64,000 bases of DNA from an uncultured Mycolicibacterium sp. (GCF_937941905.1 NZ_CALDGS010000116.1:24867-88866); one strand, 5' to 3'. Shown: positions 8,085 through 17,943, counted from the stretch's first letter. Made by a program: numbers and translations. Notes: generated by a model from the sequence alone, not told the origin.

Positions 8085-8831
8085 CTACTGCCGCACCGCG
8101 GCCAGGGCTTCCGGCAGCGTGAACCGCTGCGCGTACAGGGCTTTGCCGACGATCGCGCCCTCCACCCCGACACCGGTCAGGGTGGCGATGGCACGCAGGT
8201 CGTCCAGGCTCGACACCCCACCGGAGGCGATCACCGGGGCGTCGGTGCGCTCGCAGACCGCCTTGAGCAGCTCCAGATTCGGCCCGCGCAGGGTGCCGTC
8301 CTTGGTGACGTCGGTGACGACGTAGCGCGAGCAGCCCTCGCGGTTGAGCCGGTCGAGCACCTCCCACAGGTCGCCGCCGTCGGTCTCCCAGCCGCGGCCG
8401 CGCAGCCGGTGCCGGCCGTCGACGATCTTGACGTCCAGGCCGACGGCGACCCGCTCGCCGTGCTCGGCGATCACCTTGGCGCACCAGGCCGGGTTCTCCA
8501 GCGCGGCGGTGCCCAGGTTGACCCGGGCGCAGCCGGTGGCCAGCGCGGCGGCAAGCGACTCGTCGTCGCGGATGCCACCGGACAGCTCCACCTTCACGTC
8601 GAGCCGGCCGACCACCTCGGCCAGCAGTTCCCGGTTGGAGCCGCGGCCGAACGCGGCGTCGAGGTCCACCAGGTGGATCCACTCGGCGCCGTCGCGCTGC
8701 CAGCCCAGGGCGGCCTCCAGCGCCGAGCCGTACTCGGTCTCGCTGCCGGCCTGGCCCTGCACCAGCCGCACGGCCTTGCCGTCCACCACGTCGACGGCGG
8801 GGAGAAGAATCAGCGACGGATTGTCAGTCAC
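8085..8831 (-). CDS. hisA: Bifunctional ProFAR/PRA isomerase
   Basis: This 248-residue (beta-alpha)8 barrel is nearly identical over long stretches to mycobacterial PriA, which isomerises both ProFAR (histidine) and PRA (tryptophan). That explains the absence of a separate trpF in the trp operon. Visible motifs are LLPAVDVVDGKAVRL (catalytic Asp), VELSGGIRDDESL, VTDVTKDGTLRGPN (second Asp) and VIASGGVSSLDDL. GTG at 8831 is chosen because AGGTAAGG lies about nine bases upstream; the alternative TTG at 8840 is unlikely. The gene therefore links the two amino-acid pathways encoded in this window. Confidence 0.96.
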   Translation of the reverse strand: MTDNPSLILLPAVDVVDGKAVRLVQGQAGSETEYGSALEAALGWQRDGAEWIHLVDLDAAFGRGSNRELLAEVVGRLDVKVELSGGIRDDESLAAALATGCARVNLGTAALENPAWCAKVIAEHGERVAVGLDVKIVDGRHRLRGRGWETDGGDLWEVLDRLNREGCSRYVVTDVTKDGTLRGPNLELLKAVCERTDAPVIASGGVSSLDDLRAIATLTGVGVEGAIVGKALYAQRFTLPEALAAVRQ

Positions 8832-8846
8832 GGGGCGCAACCTTAC

Positions 8847-9470
8847 CTAGAGCTCGTCGACCCAGTTGGCCAGCAGGGTGGCGCCGGCGTCGCCACTCTT
8901 CTCCGGATGGAACTGGGTGGCCGACAACGGCCCGTCCTCCACGGCGGCCAGGAACCGCACGTGGTGGGTCGCCCAGGTCAGCAGCGCATCCGGAGCGCCC
9001 GCCCAGGCCTGGGCGGCGTAGGAGTGCACGAAGTAGAACCGGGTGTCGGGGTCCAGGCCCTTGAACAGCCGGCTGCCCGCCGGGGCCTGCACCACGTTCC
9101 AGCCCATGTGCGGTACCACCGGGGCGTCCAGCCGCTCCACCGTGCCGGGCCACTGGCCGCAACCGGCGGCCTCCACCCCGTGCTCGACGCCGCGCGCGAA
9201 CAGGATCTGCATGCCCACGCAGATCCCCAGCACCGGCCGGCCCGCGGCCACCCGCTCGGCGATGATCCGCTCGCCGCCGATGCCGCGCAGCCCGGCCATG
9301 CACGCCGCGAACGCCCCCACCCCGGGCACCACCAGCCCGTCGGCGTTGCGGGCGGCGTCGGCGTCGGCGGTGACGTCGACGTCGGCGCCGACCCGGGCCA
9401 GGGCCCGCTGCGCCGAGCGCAGGTTGCCCGAGCCGTAGTCGAGGATCACCACCCGCTTGGCCGCGCTCAC
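8847..9470 (-). CDS. hisH: Imidazole glycerol phosphate synthase, glutaminase subunit
   Basis: This 207-residue class-I glutamine amidotransferase supplies ammonia to HisF. The catalytic triad is Cys84 in LGICVGMQIL and His188/Glu190 in QFHPEKSG. The oxyanion segment is GVGAF near residue 51. The GTG start at 9470 overlaps the hisB stop as GTGA. A 15-base gap separates it from hisA. Confidence 0.97.
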   Translation of the reverse strand: MSAAKRVVILDYGSGNLRSAQRALARVGADVDVTADADAARNADGLVVPGVGAFAACMAGLRGIGGERIIAERVAAGRPVLGICVGMQILFARGVEHGVEAAGCGQWPGTVERLDAPVVPHMGWNVVQAPAGSRLFKGLDPDTRFYFVHSYAAQAWAGAPDALLTWATHHVRFLAAVEDGPLSATQFHPEKSGDAGATLLANWVDEL

Positions 9471-10093
9471 AGCATCCCCTTGGTCGACGGCACCCCGCTC
9501 ACCCGCGGGTCGAACTCGACGGCCTCGCGCAGCGCCCGGGCCACCGCCTTGAACTGCGCCTCGGTGATGTGGTGCGGGTCGCGGCCGTAGAGGGTGCGCA
9601 CGTGCAGCGCGATGCGGGCGTTGAGCGCCAGCGACTCGAACACGTGCCGGTTGATCACGGTGTGGTACGGCACGCTCGAGCCGGCGATGGTGCTGTGCAG
9701 CAGGTACTCCGGCTCGCCGGTGTGCACGCAGTAGGGCCGGCCGGACACGTCGACCACCGCGTGTGCCAGCGTCTCGTCCATCGGGATGAACGCGTCGCCG
9801 AACCGGCGGATGCCCTTCTTGTCGCCGAGCGCCTGGCCGAGCGCCTGACCGAGCACGATCGCGGTGTCCTCGACGGTGTGGTGCGCCTCGATGTGCACGT
9901 CGCCCTGCGCACGCACGGTGAGGTCGAAGCCGGCGTGGCTGCCCAGCGCGGTGAGCATGTGGTCGTAGAACGGCACGCCGGTGTCGATGTCGACCACCCC
10001 GGTGCCGTCGAGGTTGAGTTCCACCACGATGTCGGATTCGCGGGTGGTGCGCTGCACGCGGGCGGTCCGCGGCGTGAGCGGCGTTGCGGTCAT
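9467..10093 (-). CDS. hisB: Imidazoleglycerol-phosphate dehydratase
   Basis: This 208-residue monofunctional HisB dehydrates imidazole glycerol phosphate to imidazole acetol phosphate. The duplicated Mn-binding motifs are clear: DHMLTALGSHAGFD with HHTVEDTAI in the first half, and HVFESLALNARIALHV with DPHHITEAQFKAVARAL in the second. There is no fused phosphatase domain, unlike the E. coli protein, so a separate phosphatase is required. ATG at 10093 and the hisC stop share ATGA. Confidence 0.97.
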   Translation of the reverse strand: MTATPLTPRTARVQRTTRESDIVVELNLDGTGVVDIDTGVPFYDHMLTALGSHAGFDLTVRAQGDVHIEAHHTVEDTAIVLGQALGQALGDKKGIRRFGDAFIPMDETLAHAVVDVSGRPYCVHTGEPEYLLHSTIAGSSVPYHTVINRHVFESLALNARIALHVRTLYGRDPHHITEAQFKAVARALREAVEFDPRVSGVPSTKGML

Positions 10094-11199
10094 GATGCTC
10101 CTATGCGTGCGCTGGCCTGCAGCAGCGCGTCGTTCTCGTGGGCGAGCCCGATGGTGGTCCGAAGGTAGCCGGGGATGCCGACGTCGCGGATCAGCACGCC
10201 GGCGTCCAGGTAGCGCCGCCAGGTGGCGGCGGCGTCGGCGAACGTGCCGAACAGCACGAAGTTGGCGTCGCTGGGGATCACCGTGAAGCCCAGCCGGCGC
10301 AGCTCGGTACTGACCCGCTCCCGCTCGGCGATCAGGGTGGACACGCTGGCCAGGGTCTCGTCGGCGTGCCGCAGCGCGGCCCGGGCGGCGGCCTGGGTCA
10401 GCGACGACAGGTGGTAGGGCAACCGCACCAGCAGCAGCGCGTCGATCACCGCCGGGGCGGCGACCAGGTAGCCCAGCCGGCCCCCGGCGAAGGCGAACGC
10501 CTTGCTCATGGTGCGGCTGACCACCACCTTGTCCGGGAACTCGTCGATCAGCCGAACCGCGCTGGGCTGCGCGGAGAACTCGCCGTAGGCCTCGTCGACG
10601 ATGAGGATGCCGGCGCTCATCGCCTCGGCCAGCCGGCGCAGGTCGTCGAGCGAAACGCTCTGTCCGGTCGGGTTGTTCGGGCTGGTGACGAAGACGATGT
10701 CGGGGTTGTGCTCCTTGATCGCCGCGACCGCCACCGCGGTGTCCAGGCCGAAGTCCTCGGCCCGGGCGGCCTCGATCCAGGCGGTCCGGGTGCCGTCGGA
10801 GATGATCGGGTGCATCGAGTAGGACGGCGTGAACCCCAGCGCGGTGCGGCCCGGGCCGCCGAACGCCTGCAGCAGCTGTTGCAGGATCTCGTTGGAACCG
10901 TTTGCCGCCCAGAGGTTCTCGACCGTCACCGGCACGCCGGTGCGGCGCGACACGTAGGCCGCCAGGTCGGTGCGCAGCGCCACCGCGTCGCGGTCCGGGT
11001 AGCGGTGCAGCTCGGCGGCGGCCGCCCGCACCGCCGCGGCCACGTCGTCGACGAGCGCCTGGGTCGGCGGGTGCGGGTTCTCGTTGGTGTTCAGCCGCAC
11101 CGGCACGTCGAGTTGCGGTGCGCCGTAAGGGGATTTGCCCCGCAGGTCGTCCCGCAACGGCAGCTGCGCCAGCCCGATCCGGCTGCCCGGTGCGGTCAC
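10090..11199 (-). CDS. hisC: Histidinol-phosphate aminotransferase
   Basis: This 369-residue PLP-dependent fold-type I aminotransferase converts imidazole acetol phosphate plus glutamate to histidinol phosphate. Key runs are RLNTNENPHPP, NLWAANGSNEIL, FVTSPNNPTGQ, ILIVDEAYGEF and VVVSRTMSKAFAFAGGRLGY, which holds the PLP lysine in SKAFAFAG. The GTG at 11199 overlaps the hisD stop as GTGA. A much longer frame continues upstream through hisD but is a shadow in the wrong frame of a real gene. Confidence 0.96.
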   Translation of the reverse strand: MTAPGSRIGLAQLPLRDDLRGKSPYGAPQLDVPVRLNTNENPHPPTQALVDDVAAAVRAAAAELHRYPDRDAVALRTDLAAYVSRRTGVPVTVENLWAANGSNEILQQLLQAFGGPGRTALGFTPSYSMHPIISDGTRTAWIEAARAEDFGLDTAVAVAAIKEHNPDIVFVTSPNNPTGQSVSLDDLRRLAEAMSAGILIVDEAYGEFSAQPSAVRLIDEFPDKVVVSRTMSKAFAFAGGRLGYLVAAPAVIDALLLVRLPYHLSSLTQAAARAALRHADETLASVSTLIAERERVSTELRRLGFTVIPSDANFVLFGTFADAAATWRRYLDAGVLIRDVGIPGYLRTTIGLAHENDALLQASARIGAS

Positions 11200-12542
11200 G
11201 ACTCGAACCTCCGCCGCACCGCCTCGCCGTGCGCGGGCAGATCCTCGGCCTTGGCCAGGGTGATGACGTGGCCGCTGACGTCCTTGAGCGCGGCCTCGTC
11301 GTAGTCCACCACGTGGATCCCGCGCAGGAAGGTCTGCACGCTCAGCCCGCTGGAGTGCCGGGCCGAACCGGCGGTGGGCAGCACGTGGTTGGACCCGGCG
11401 CAGTAGTCGCCGAGGCTCACCGGCGCGTACGGGCCGACGAAGATCGCGCCGGCCGAACGGATCCGGCCGGCCACCGCGCGGGCGTCGGCGGTCTGGATCT
11501 CGAGGTGTTCGGCGGCGTAGGCGTTGACCACCCGGATGCCGGCGTCGAGGTCGTCGACGAGCACGACGGCCGACTGCCGGCCGGTCAGCGCGGCGGTGAC
11601 CCGCTCGCGGTGCACGGTGGTGCGCAGCTGCTCGGCCACCGCCGCGTCGACGGCGTCGGCGAGCTCGACCGACGGGGTGACCAGCACGCTGGCCGCCATC
11701 TCGTCGTGCTCGGCCTGGCTGATCAGGTCGGCGGCGACGTGGTTCGGGTCGGCGGTGTGGTCGGCCAGGATCGCCACCTCGGTGGGGCCCGCCTCGGCGT
11801 CGATGCCGACCAGCGAGCGGCAGATCCGCTTGGCGGCGGTGACGTAGATGTTGCCGGGCCCGGTGATCATGTCGACCGGGGCGAGTTCGGCGCCGTCGGT
11901 GTCGGTGCCGCCGTAGGCGAACAGCGCGACGGCCTGGGCGCCGCCGACCGCCCACACCTCGTCGACGCCGAGCAGCGCCGCGGCGGCCAGGATGGTCGGG
12001 TGCGGCAGCCCGGCGAAGCGGCCCTGCCCGGAGGCCTGCGGCGGGCTGGCGATGACCAGCGACTCGACCCCGGCCGCCTGGGCGGGCACCACGTTCATCA
12101 CCACGCTGGACGGGTAGACGGCGTTGCCGCCGGGCACGTAGAGCCCGACCCGCTCCACCGGCACCCAGCGTTCGGTGACGGTCGCGCCCGGGCCGAGCGT
12201 GGTGGTGGTGTCGGTGCGACGCTGGTCGGCGTGCACCCGACGGGCCCGATCGATCGCCACCTCCAGCGCGGCGCGCACGTCACCGGGCAGCTCGTCCAGC
12301 GCGGCGCGCAGCGCGTCGGCCGGCACCCGCACCCGCTCCGGGCGCACCCCGTCGAAGGACTCGCCGTAGTCCAGCGCGGCCTGCGCCCCCCGCTCGGCGA
12401 CGGCCTGCACGATCGGGCGGACCTTGGGCACCACGTGCTCGACGTCCACCCCGCCGCGCGGCAGCGCGGACCGCAGCTGCGCCGGGGACAGCTGCGCGCC
12501 TCGGAAATCGATGCGGGCCATGACGGGGGGCGATACGTTCAC
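11196..12542 (-). CDS. hisD: Histidinol dehydrogenase
   Basis: HisD (448 residues) carries out the last two oxidations from histidinol to histidine with NAD+ and Zn2+. Signature segments include YVPGGNAVYPSSVVMNVVPA, GTDTDGAELAPVDMITGPGN, SQAEHDEMAASVLVT and GDYCAGSNHVLPTAG. GTG at 12542 is preferred: its N-terminus VNVSPPVMARIDFRG lines up with MTAPPPVLTRIDLRG of M. tuberculosis, and GACAAT at 12555-12550 would place transcription initiation at or next to this codon. ATG at 12551 is the alternative. This is the first gene of the his operon; its promoter must lie within the 45-bp divergent gap. Confidence 0.93.
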   Translation of the reverse strand: MNVSPPVMARIDFRGAQLSPAQLRSALPRGGVDVEHVVPKVRPIVQAVAERGAQAALDYGESFDGVRPERVRVPADALRAALDELPGDVRAALEVAIDRARRVHADQRRTDTTTTLGPGATVTERWVPVERVGLYVPGGNAVYPSSVVMNVVPAQAAGVESLVIASPPQASGQGRFAGLPHPTILAAAALLGVDEVWAVGGAQAVALFAYGGTDTDGAELAPVDMITGPGNIYVTAAKRICRSLVGIDAEAGPTEVAILADHTADPNHVAADLISQAEHDEMAASVLVTPSVELADAVDAAVAEQLRTTVHRERVTAALTGRQSAVVLVDDLDAGIRVVNAYAAEHLEIQTADARAVAGRIRSAGAIFVGPYAPVSLGDYCAGSNHVLPTAGSARHSSGLSVQTFLRGIHVVDYDEAALKDVSGHVITLAKAEDLPAHGEAVRRRFES

Positions 12543-12587
12543 AGAGACCATTGTCCCAGAGCAGGCCAAATCGACGACGGAGCCGTC

Positions 12588-12971
12588 ATGAGCGAACTCC
12601 CCGCGGTGTTCCCCAAGTGGTTCGACCGGTTGCAGGTCAAGTACTTCAACCCGGTGATCCGTCCGCTGGCCGGCAAGGTGCCGGGGTTGGCGCTGATCGA
12701 GCACCGGGGCCGAAAAACCCAGCGGCCGTACCGGACTCCGGTGACCGCCTTCCGCAAGGGCAACCTGGTGGCGATCGTGCTCGGCCACGGCAGGACCGAC
12801 TGGGTGCGCAACGTGCTGGCCGCCGGGGAGGCCGATCTGCGGATGAACCGCGACCGGCTGCACCTGGTCAACCCGCGCATCCTGCCGGCCGGCAGCGACG
12901 CCACCGGGCTGCCGACGCCGGTGCGGCTGCAGGCCCGCCGGGTCGCGGTGTTCCTGGCCGACGTGGTGTGA
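12588..12971 (+). CDS. DUF385/DDN-like (deazaflavin-dependent nitroreductase family) small protein
   Basis: This 127-residue protein resembles the split-beta-barrel DUF385 family, to which the F420-dependent nitroreductase Ddn belongs. Support comes from the core run GLALIEHRGRKTQRPYRTPVTAF and GNLVAIVLGHGRTDWVRNVLAAG. It lies divergent from hisD, as Rv1598c does in M. tuberculosis. F420 binding is inferred from family membership only. The C-terminal half is short and not clearly catalytic. The ATG at 12588 opens right after the his promoter region. Confidence 0.75.
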   Translation: MSELPAVFPKWFDRLQVKYFNPVIRPLAGKVPGLALIEHRGRKTQRPYRTPVTAFRKGNLVAIVLGHGRTDWVRNVLAAGEADLRMNRDRLHLVNPRILPAGSDATGLPTPVRLQARRVAVFLADVV

Positions 12972-13045
12972 CCCCGCCCGGGTGTGAGGTTGCCCACCCG
13001 GAAACCGGGATGCGCCCGGGCCGGCGGCCCTGACAGACTCGTCGG

Positions 13046-13684
13046 GTGAGTTGGGAGGTCTGGCCGGCGTTCCTGGGCGCGGCCGTCGCGATCAGCCTCT
13101 CCCCCGGCGCCGGGGCGGTGCAGTCGATGGCCACCGGGCTGACCCACGGCGTGCGCCGTGGCGTGTTCTCCGTGCTCGGCCTGCAGGCCGGGTTGATGCT
13201 GCAGCTGACGCTGGTGGCCGTCGGGCTGGGCGCGGCGGTCGCCTCGTCGGTGCTGGCGTTCACGATCATCAAGTGGGTCGGGGTGGGTTACCTGCTGTAC
13301 CTGGCCGTGCAGCAGTGGCGCACCGCCGGCCGCGACCTGCGCGAGCAGCTCGACGGCCCGGTCGAGGGCGGCCGCGGCGCGCTGTTCGTGCGCGGGTTCC
13401 TGGTCAACGCCACCAACCCGAAGGGGCTGGTGTTCTTCCTGGCGGTGCTGCCGCAGTTCCTGGTGCCCACCGAGCCGCTGCTGCCGCAGTACCTGGCCAT
13501 GGCGGTGACCATGACCGCGGTCGACATCGTGGTGATGGTCGGCTACACCGCGCTGGCGGCGCGGCTGGTCGCCCGGCTGCACTCGGCCCGCCGGCAGGCG
13601 CTGCTGGGCCGGGTGTTCTCCGGCCTGTTCGCGGTGGCGGCGGTGGCGCTGAGCTTCGCCCGCCGCGGCTCGGCCGCCGCGTAG
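13046..13684 (+). CDS. LysE/RhtB family exporter
   Basis: This 212-residue inner-membrane protein belongs to the LysE/RhtB amino-acid exporter family. The diagnostic N-terminal motif is SLSPGAGAVQSMATG (the family's P-G-P/A-N loop), followed by six hydrophobic segments, with VNATNPKGLVFFLAVLPQF in the middle. The substrate cannot be told from sequence. GTG at 13046 is used; CAGACT at 13034-13039 lies six bases before it, so the mRNA may be leaderless. A short CCCGG-AAA-CCGGG hairpin (12997-13009) separates it from the upstream gene. It converges on nadC with a four-base gap. Confidence 0.9.
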   Translation: MSWEVWPAFLGAAVAISLSPGAGAVQSMATGLTHGVRRGVFSVLGLQAGLMLQLTLVAVGLGAAVASSVLAFTIIKWVGVGYLLYLAVQQWRTAGRDLREQLDGPVEGGRGALFVRGFLVNATNPKGLVFFLAVLPQFLVPTEPLLPQYLAMAVTMTAVDIVVMVGYTALAARLVARLHSARRQALLGRVFSGLFAVAAVALSFARRGSAAA

Positions 13685-13688
13685 CGCC

Positions 13689-14546
13689 TCACACGTCCAG
13701 GCCGATGTCGAGGGTGCGCACCGAGTGGGTGAGCGCCCCGACCGCCAGATAGTCCACCCCGGTGCGGGCGTAGTCGGCGGCGTTCTCCAGCGACAGCCCG
13801 CCCGAGGACTCCAGCATGGTCGACGGCGACCGGGCGTCGCGACGCTGCACCGCGATCTGGGTCTGCCAGACCGGGAAGTTGTCCAGCAGCACCAGTTCCA
13901 CGCCCTCGGCGAGCACCTCGTCGAGCTGCTCGAGGGTGTCGACCTCGACCTCGCAGGGCAGGCCGGGGGCTTCGCGGCGTACCGCCCGCAGCGCGGCGGT
14001 CACCGACCCGGCCGCGGCGACGTGGTTGTCCTTGATCAGCGCGGCGTCGCCGAGGCCCATCCGGTGGTTGGTCCCCCCGCCGACCCGCACCGCGTACTTC
14101 TGCAGCGTGCGCAGCCCGGGCAGGGTCTTGCGGGTGTCGCGGATGCGGGCGGCGGTGCCGGCCACCGCGTCCACCCAGGCGGCGGTGGCGGTGGCCACCC
14201 CGGACAGGTGGCAGACCAGGTTGAGCATGGTCCGCTCGGCGGTGAGCAGCCCGCGGGTGGGCGCCTCGACGACGAGCGCGGCGTCGCCGGGGGCCAGGCG
14301 GGCACCGTCGGACACCCGCTCCTTGACCAGGTACCCGCCCGCGCCGATGACGGCGTCGAGCACCAGCAGCGCGATCTCCACCCCGGCGATCACGCCGGGC
14401 TCACGGCACACCATGGCCGCGGTGGTGGTGGCGTCGGCCGGCACGGTGGCCAGCGTGGTGACGTCGGGGCCGTAGCGCAGGTCCTCGTCGAGGGCACGCG
14501 CGATGACATCGCGGGCCTCGGTGCGTTCGGCGTCCGTGAGGTTCAT
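13689..14546 (-). CDS. nadC: Nicotinate-nucleotide pyrophosphorylase (quinolinate phosphoribosyltransferase)
   Basis: This 285-residue enzyme converts quinolinate and PRPP to nicotinate mononucleotide, the last dedicated step of de novo NAD synthesis. Motifs include TAERTMLNLVCHLSGVAT, RDTRKTLPGLR, KYAVRVGGGTNHRMGL, LIKDNHV and LESSGGL, the phosphate-binding end of the barrel. ATG at 14546 abuts the nadB stop with no gap. It is the last gene of nadA-nadB-nadC. Confidence 0.97.
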   Translation of the reverse strand: MNLTDAERTEARDVIARALDEDLRYGPDVTTLATVPADATTTAAMVCREPGVIAGVEIALLVLDAVIGAGGYLVKERVSDGARLAPGDAALVVEAPTRGLLTAERTMLNLVCHLSGVATATAAWVDAVAGTAARIRDTRKTLPGLRTLQKYAVRVGGGTNHRMGLGDAALIKDNHVAAAGSVTAALRAVRREAPGLPCEVEVDTLEQLDEVLAEGVELVLLDNFPVWQTQIAVQRRDARSPSTMLESSGGLSLENAADYARTGVDYLAVGALTHSVRTLDIGLDV

Positions 14547-16144
14547 TCAGCACACTCCTGCCGGCGTCTCGATGGTCGGGGTGCCGTCGGCGCGCAGCCG
14601 CACGTCGATGCGGTGCGCCAGGGCGGGATCGGGGTCGGGGAAGTCGGCGCGGTGGTGGCAGCCGCGCGACTCGGTGCGGTGCAGCGCGGCGAGCACGAGT
14701 GCGCGGGCGGTGGCGGTCAGCGCGGCGTCCTCGGCGTCGGCGGCCGTGGTCAACCGGCGTGGTGCGGCGTCGGCCAGCAGCGCGGCCAGCCGGGCCAGCC
14801 CGTCGGCGTCGCGCAGCACCCCGGCGTCGCGGCCCATGGCCTGCTGCAGTACCGCCCGCGGCAGCACCGGCCGCACCGGCGGTTCGGCGGGCGCGGCGGT
14901 GACCGCACCGGTCTCGGCGGCGTGCGCCGCGGCGGCCGCCCCGGCCCGGCCGCCCACCACCAGGCCCTCCAGCAGGCTGTTGGAGGCCAGCCGGTTGGCG
15001 CCGTGCATCCCGGTGCGGGCCACCTCGCCGGCGGCGAACAGCCCGGGCAGCGCGGTGCGGCCGAACGCATCGGTGCGCACCCCGCCGCAGCTGTAGTGGG
15101 CGCCCGGGGTGACCGGGACGGGTTCGCGCACCGGGTCGATGCCGGCGGCCCGGCAGGCCGCGGTGACGGTCGGGAACCGGGCGGCGAAGTCCGGGATGCC
15201 GCGGGCGTCGAGCAGCACGTGGTCGGTGCCGGTGGCGCGCATGCGGGCGTGCACGGCGGCGGCGACGACGTCGCGCGGGGCGAGATCGCCCATCGGATGC
15301 ACCCCGGCGGTCACCGGCAGGCCGGTGACGTCGACGAGCAGCCCGCCCTCGCCGCGCACCGCCTCGCTGATCAGCGGGCGGCGCCCGCCGGCCGGGCCGG
15401 TGGCGAGCATCGTCGGGTGGAACTGGACGAACTCCAGGTCGGCCACCGCCACCCCGGCGTCGAGCGCCAGGGCGATCCCGTCACCGGTGGAACCGTCCGG
15501 ATTGGTGGTGGCCGGGTACAGCTGGCCCAGCCCACCGGTGGCCAGCACCACCGCCGGGGCGTGCACGACGCCGATCCCGTCGCCGTTGCGCACCAGTACC
15601 CCGGTCACCCCGTGGTCGTCGCGCAGCACCTGCAGCACCACGTGGTCACGACGGATGTCGAGCCCGGCCGCGGCTGCCTCCAGGGCGCGCTGCACCTCCG
15701 CGCCGGTGGCGTCGCCGCCGGCGTGCACGATGCGCCGCCGGGAGTGCCCGCCCTCGCGGGTCAGCGCCCAGCGGCCGGGGGCGGCCTCGTCGAACCGGGC
15801 CCCGTGGCCGGCCAGGTCGCACACCGCGCGGTAGCCGTCGGCGACGATGGAGCGCACCGCCTCCGGGTCGCACAGCCCGCCGCCGGCGGCCAGCGTGTCG
15901 GCGACGTGGGTCTCGACGGCGTCGTCGGTGTCCGGGACGGCCACCGCGATGCCGCCCTGGGCGTAGAACGTGGCGGTGACGCCCGGCGCGTCGGTGGCCT
16001 TGCTGAGCACCACCACCCGGCGGCCGGCGCGGTGGGCGGCCAGCGCCGCGACGAGTCCGGCCACCCCGGTGCCGACCACCACCACGTCGGCACGGTGCTG
16101 CCAGCGGCCGGCCCACCGGCCGGCGCCGCAGGCCGGGCCGAGGG

Positions 16145-16148
<4 letters not shown>
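14547..16148 (-). CDS. nadB: L-aspartate oxidase
   Basis: This 533-residue flavoprotein oxidises L-aspartate to iminoaspartate, the NadA substrate. The FAD-binding Rossmann motif DVVVVGTGVAGLVAALAA is near residue 20. Succinate-dehydrogenase-like active-site segments follow: TREGGHSRRRIVHAGGDATG, HPMGDLAPRDVVAAAV and GMHGANRLASNSLLEGLV. The ATG at 16148 overlaps the nadA stop as ATGA. The protein shows no truncation. Confidence 0.97.
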
Positions 16149-17161
<1,013 letters not shown>

Positions 17162-17185
17162 AAGGGTCTCCTCTGCCTCACGGGA

Positions 17186-17208
17186 GTTTTCGACTTAGAA
17201 TCGAAAAC
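17186..17208. promoter_or_regulatory. Palindromic NrtR-type operator with embedded nrtR promoter
   Basis: GTTTTCGA (17186-17193), seven bases, then TCGAAAAC (17201-17208) form a perfect 8-bp inverted repeat directly abutting the ATG of the regulator gene and 24 bases upstream of nadA. TAGAAT (17196-17201) inside it is a near-consensus -10 reading rightward, eight bases before the ATG. Bound repressor would therefore cover both the regulator promoter and the nadA control region. Assignment to NrtR is inferred from position. Confidence 0.8.
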
Positions 17209-17901
17209 ATGCCCCATACTAGCACCGCACACGAGGTGCTCGCGGTCGTGTTCCAGGTTCGCGGGATCGACACCCGTCGACCCGCGCTGCACGTGCTGCT
17301 GTGGCAGCGCGGCATGGAGCCCGAGCGCGGCAGGTGGTCCCTGCCCGGCGGCCGGCTCGGCGACGACGAGGACCTGACCACCTCGGTGCGTCGCCAGCTC
17401 GCCGAGAAGGTCGACCTGCGCCAGGTGGCCCACCTCGAGCAGCTCGCGGTGTTCTCCGATCCGCACCGGGTGCCCGAGGTGCGCACCATCGCCTCGACCT
17501 TCCTGGGGCTGGTGCCCTCCCCCGCCACCCCCGACCTGCCGCCGGACACCCGCTGGCACCCGGTCGACGCGCTGCCGGAGATGGCCTTCGACCACGGCCC
17601 GATGGTCAGTCACGCCCACCACCGGCTGGTCGCCAAGCTCTCCTACACCAACATCGGATTCGCGCTGGCGCCAAAGGAATTCGCACTCTCGACGCTGCGG
17701 GACATCTACTCGGCCGCGCTCGGCTACCCGGTCGACACCACCAATCTGCAGCGCGTGCTGCAGCGCCGCAACGTCATCACCCGCACCGGCACCACCGCCC
17801 GCTCCGGGCGCTCCGGCGGCCGCCCGGCGGCGCTGTTCCGGTTCACCGAGGACCGCTACCGCGTCACCGACGAGTTCGCCGCGCTCCGGCCGCCCGGGTG
17901 A
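17209..17901 (+). CDS. nrtR: NrtR-type NAD regulator (Nudix-like sensor plus winged helix)
   Basis: This 230-residue protein has an N-terminal Nudix-like domain (about 8-145) and a C-terminal winged-helix-like region (about 150-230, FALSTLRDIYSAALGYPVD with RVLQRRNVITRTG). The Nudix box is degenerate: GGRLGDDEDL is followed by RRQLAEKV instead of REXXEE. This is typical of NrtR repressors, which bind ADP-ribose or NAD metabolites but hydrolyse poorly. Divergence from nadABC and the palindrome at its start fit a repressor of de novo NAD synthesis. The transcript is probably leaderless. The M. tuberculosis counterpart is Rv1593c. Confidence 0.9.
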   Translation: MPHTSTAHEVLAVVFQVRGIDTRRPALHVLLWQRGMEPERGRWSLPGGRLGDDEDLTTSVRRQLAEKVDLRQVAHLEQLAVFSDPHRVPEVRTIASTFLGLVPSPATPDLPPDTRWHPVDALPEMAFDHGPMVSHAHHRLVAKLSYTNIGFALAPKEFALSTLRDIYSAALGYPVDTTNLQRVLQRRNVITRTGTTARSGRSGGRPAALFRFTEDRYRVTDEFAALRPPG

Positions 17902-17910
17902 GTCGAGTGG

Positions 17911-17937
17911 ATTCTTAGAGCTTTCTTAAGTAAGAAT
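17911..17937. promoter_or_regulatory. AT-rich inverted repeat and promoter in front of the lipase gene
   Basis: ATTCTTA (17911-17917) and TAAGAAT (17931-17937) are a perfect 7-bp inverted repeat spaced by 13 bases. A second imperfect palindrome, CTTTCTTAAGTAAG, sits inside at 17921-17934. AAGAAT (17932-17937) is six bases before the GTG of the lipase gene, a leaderless-type promoter. The stretch is strikingly A+T-rich for this genome. The binding protein is unknown. Confidence 0.55.
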
Positions 17938-17943
17938 GGCCCG

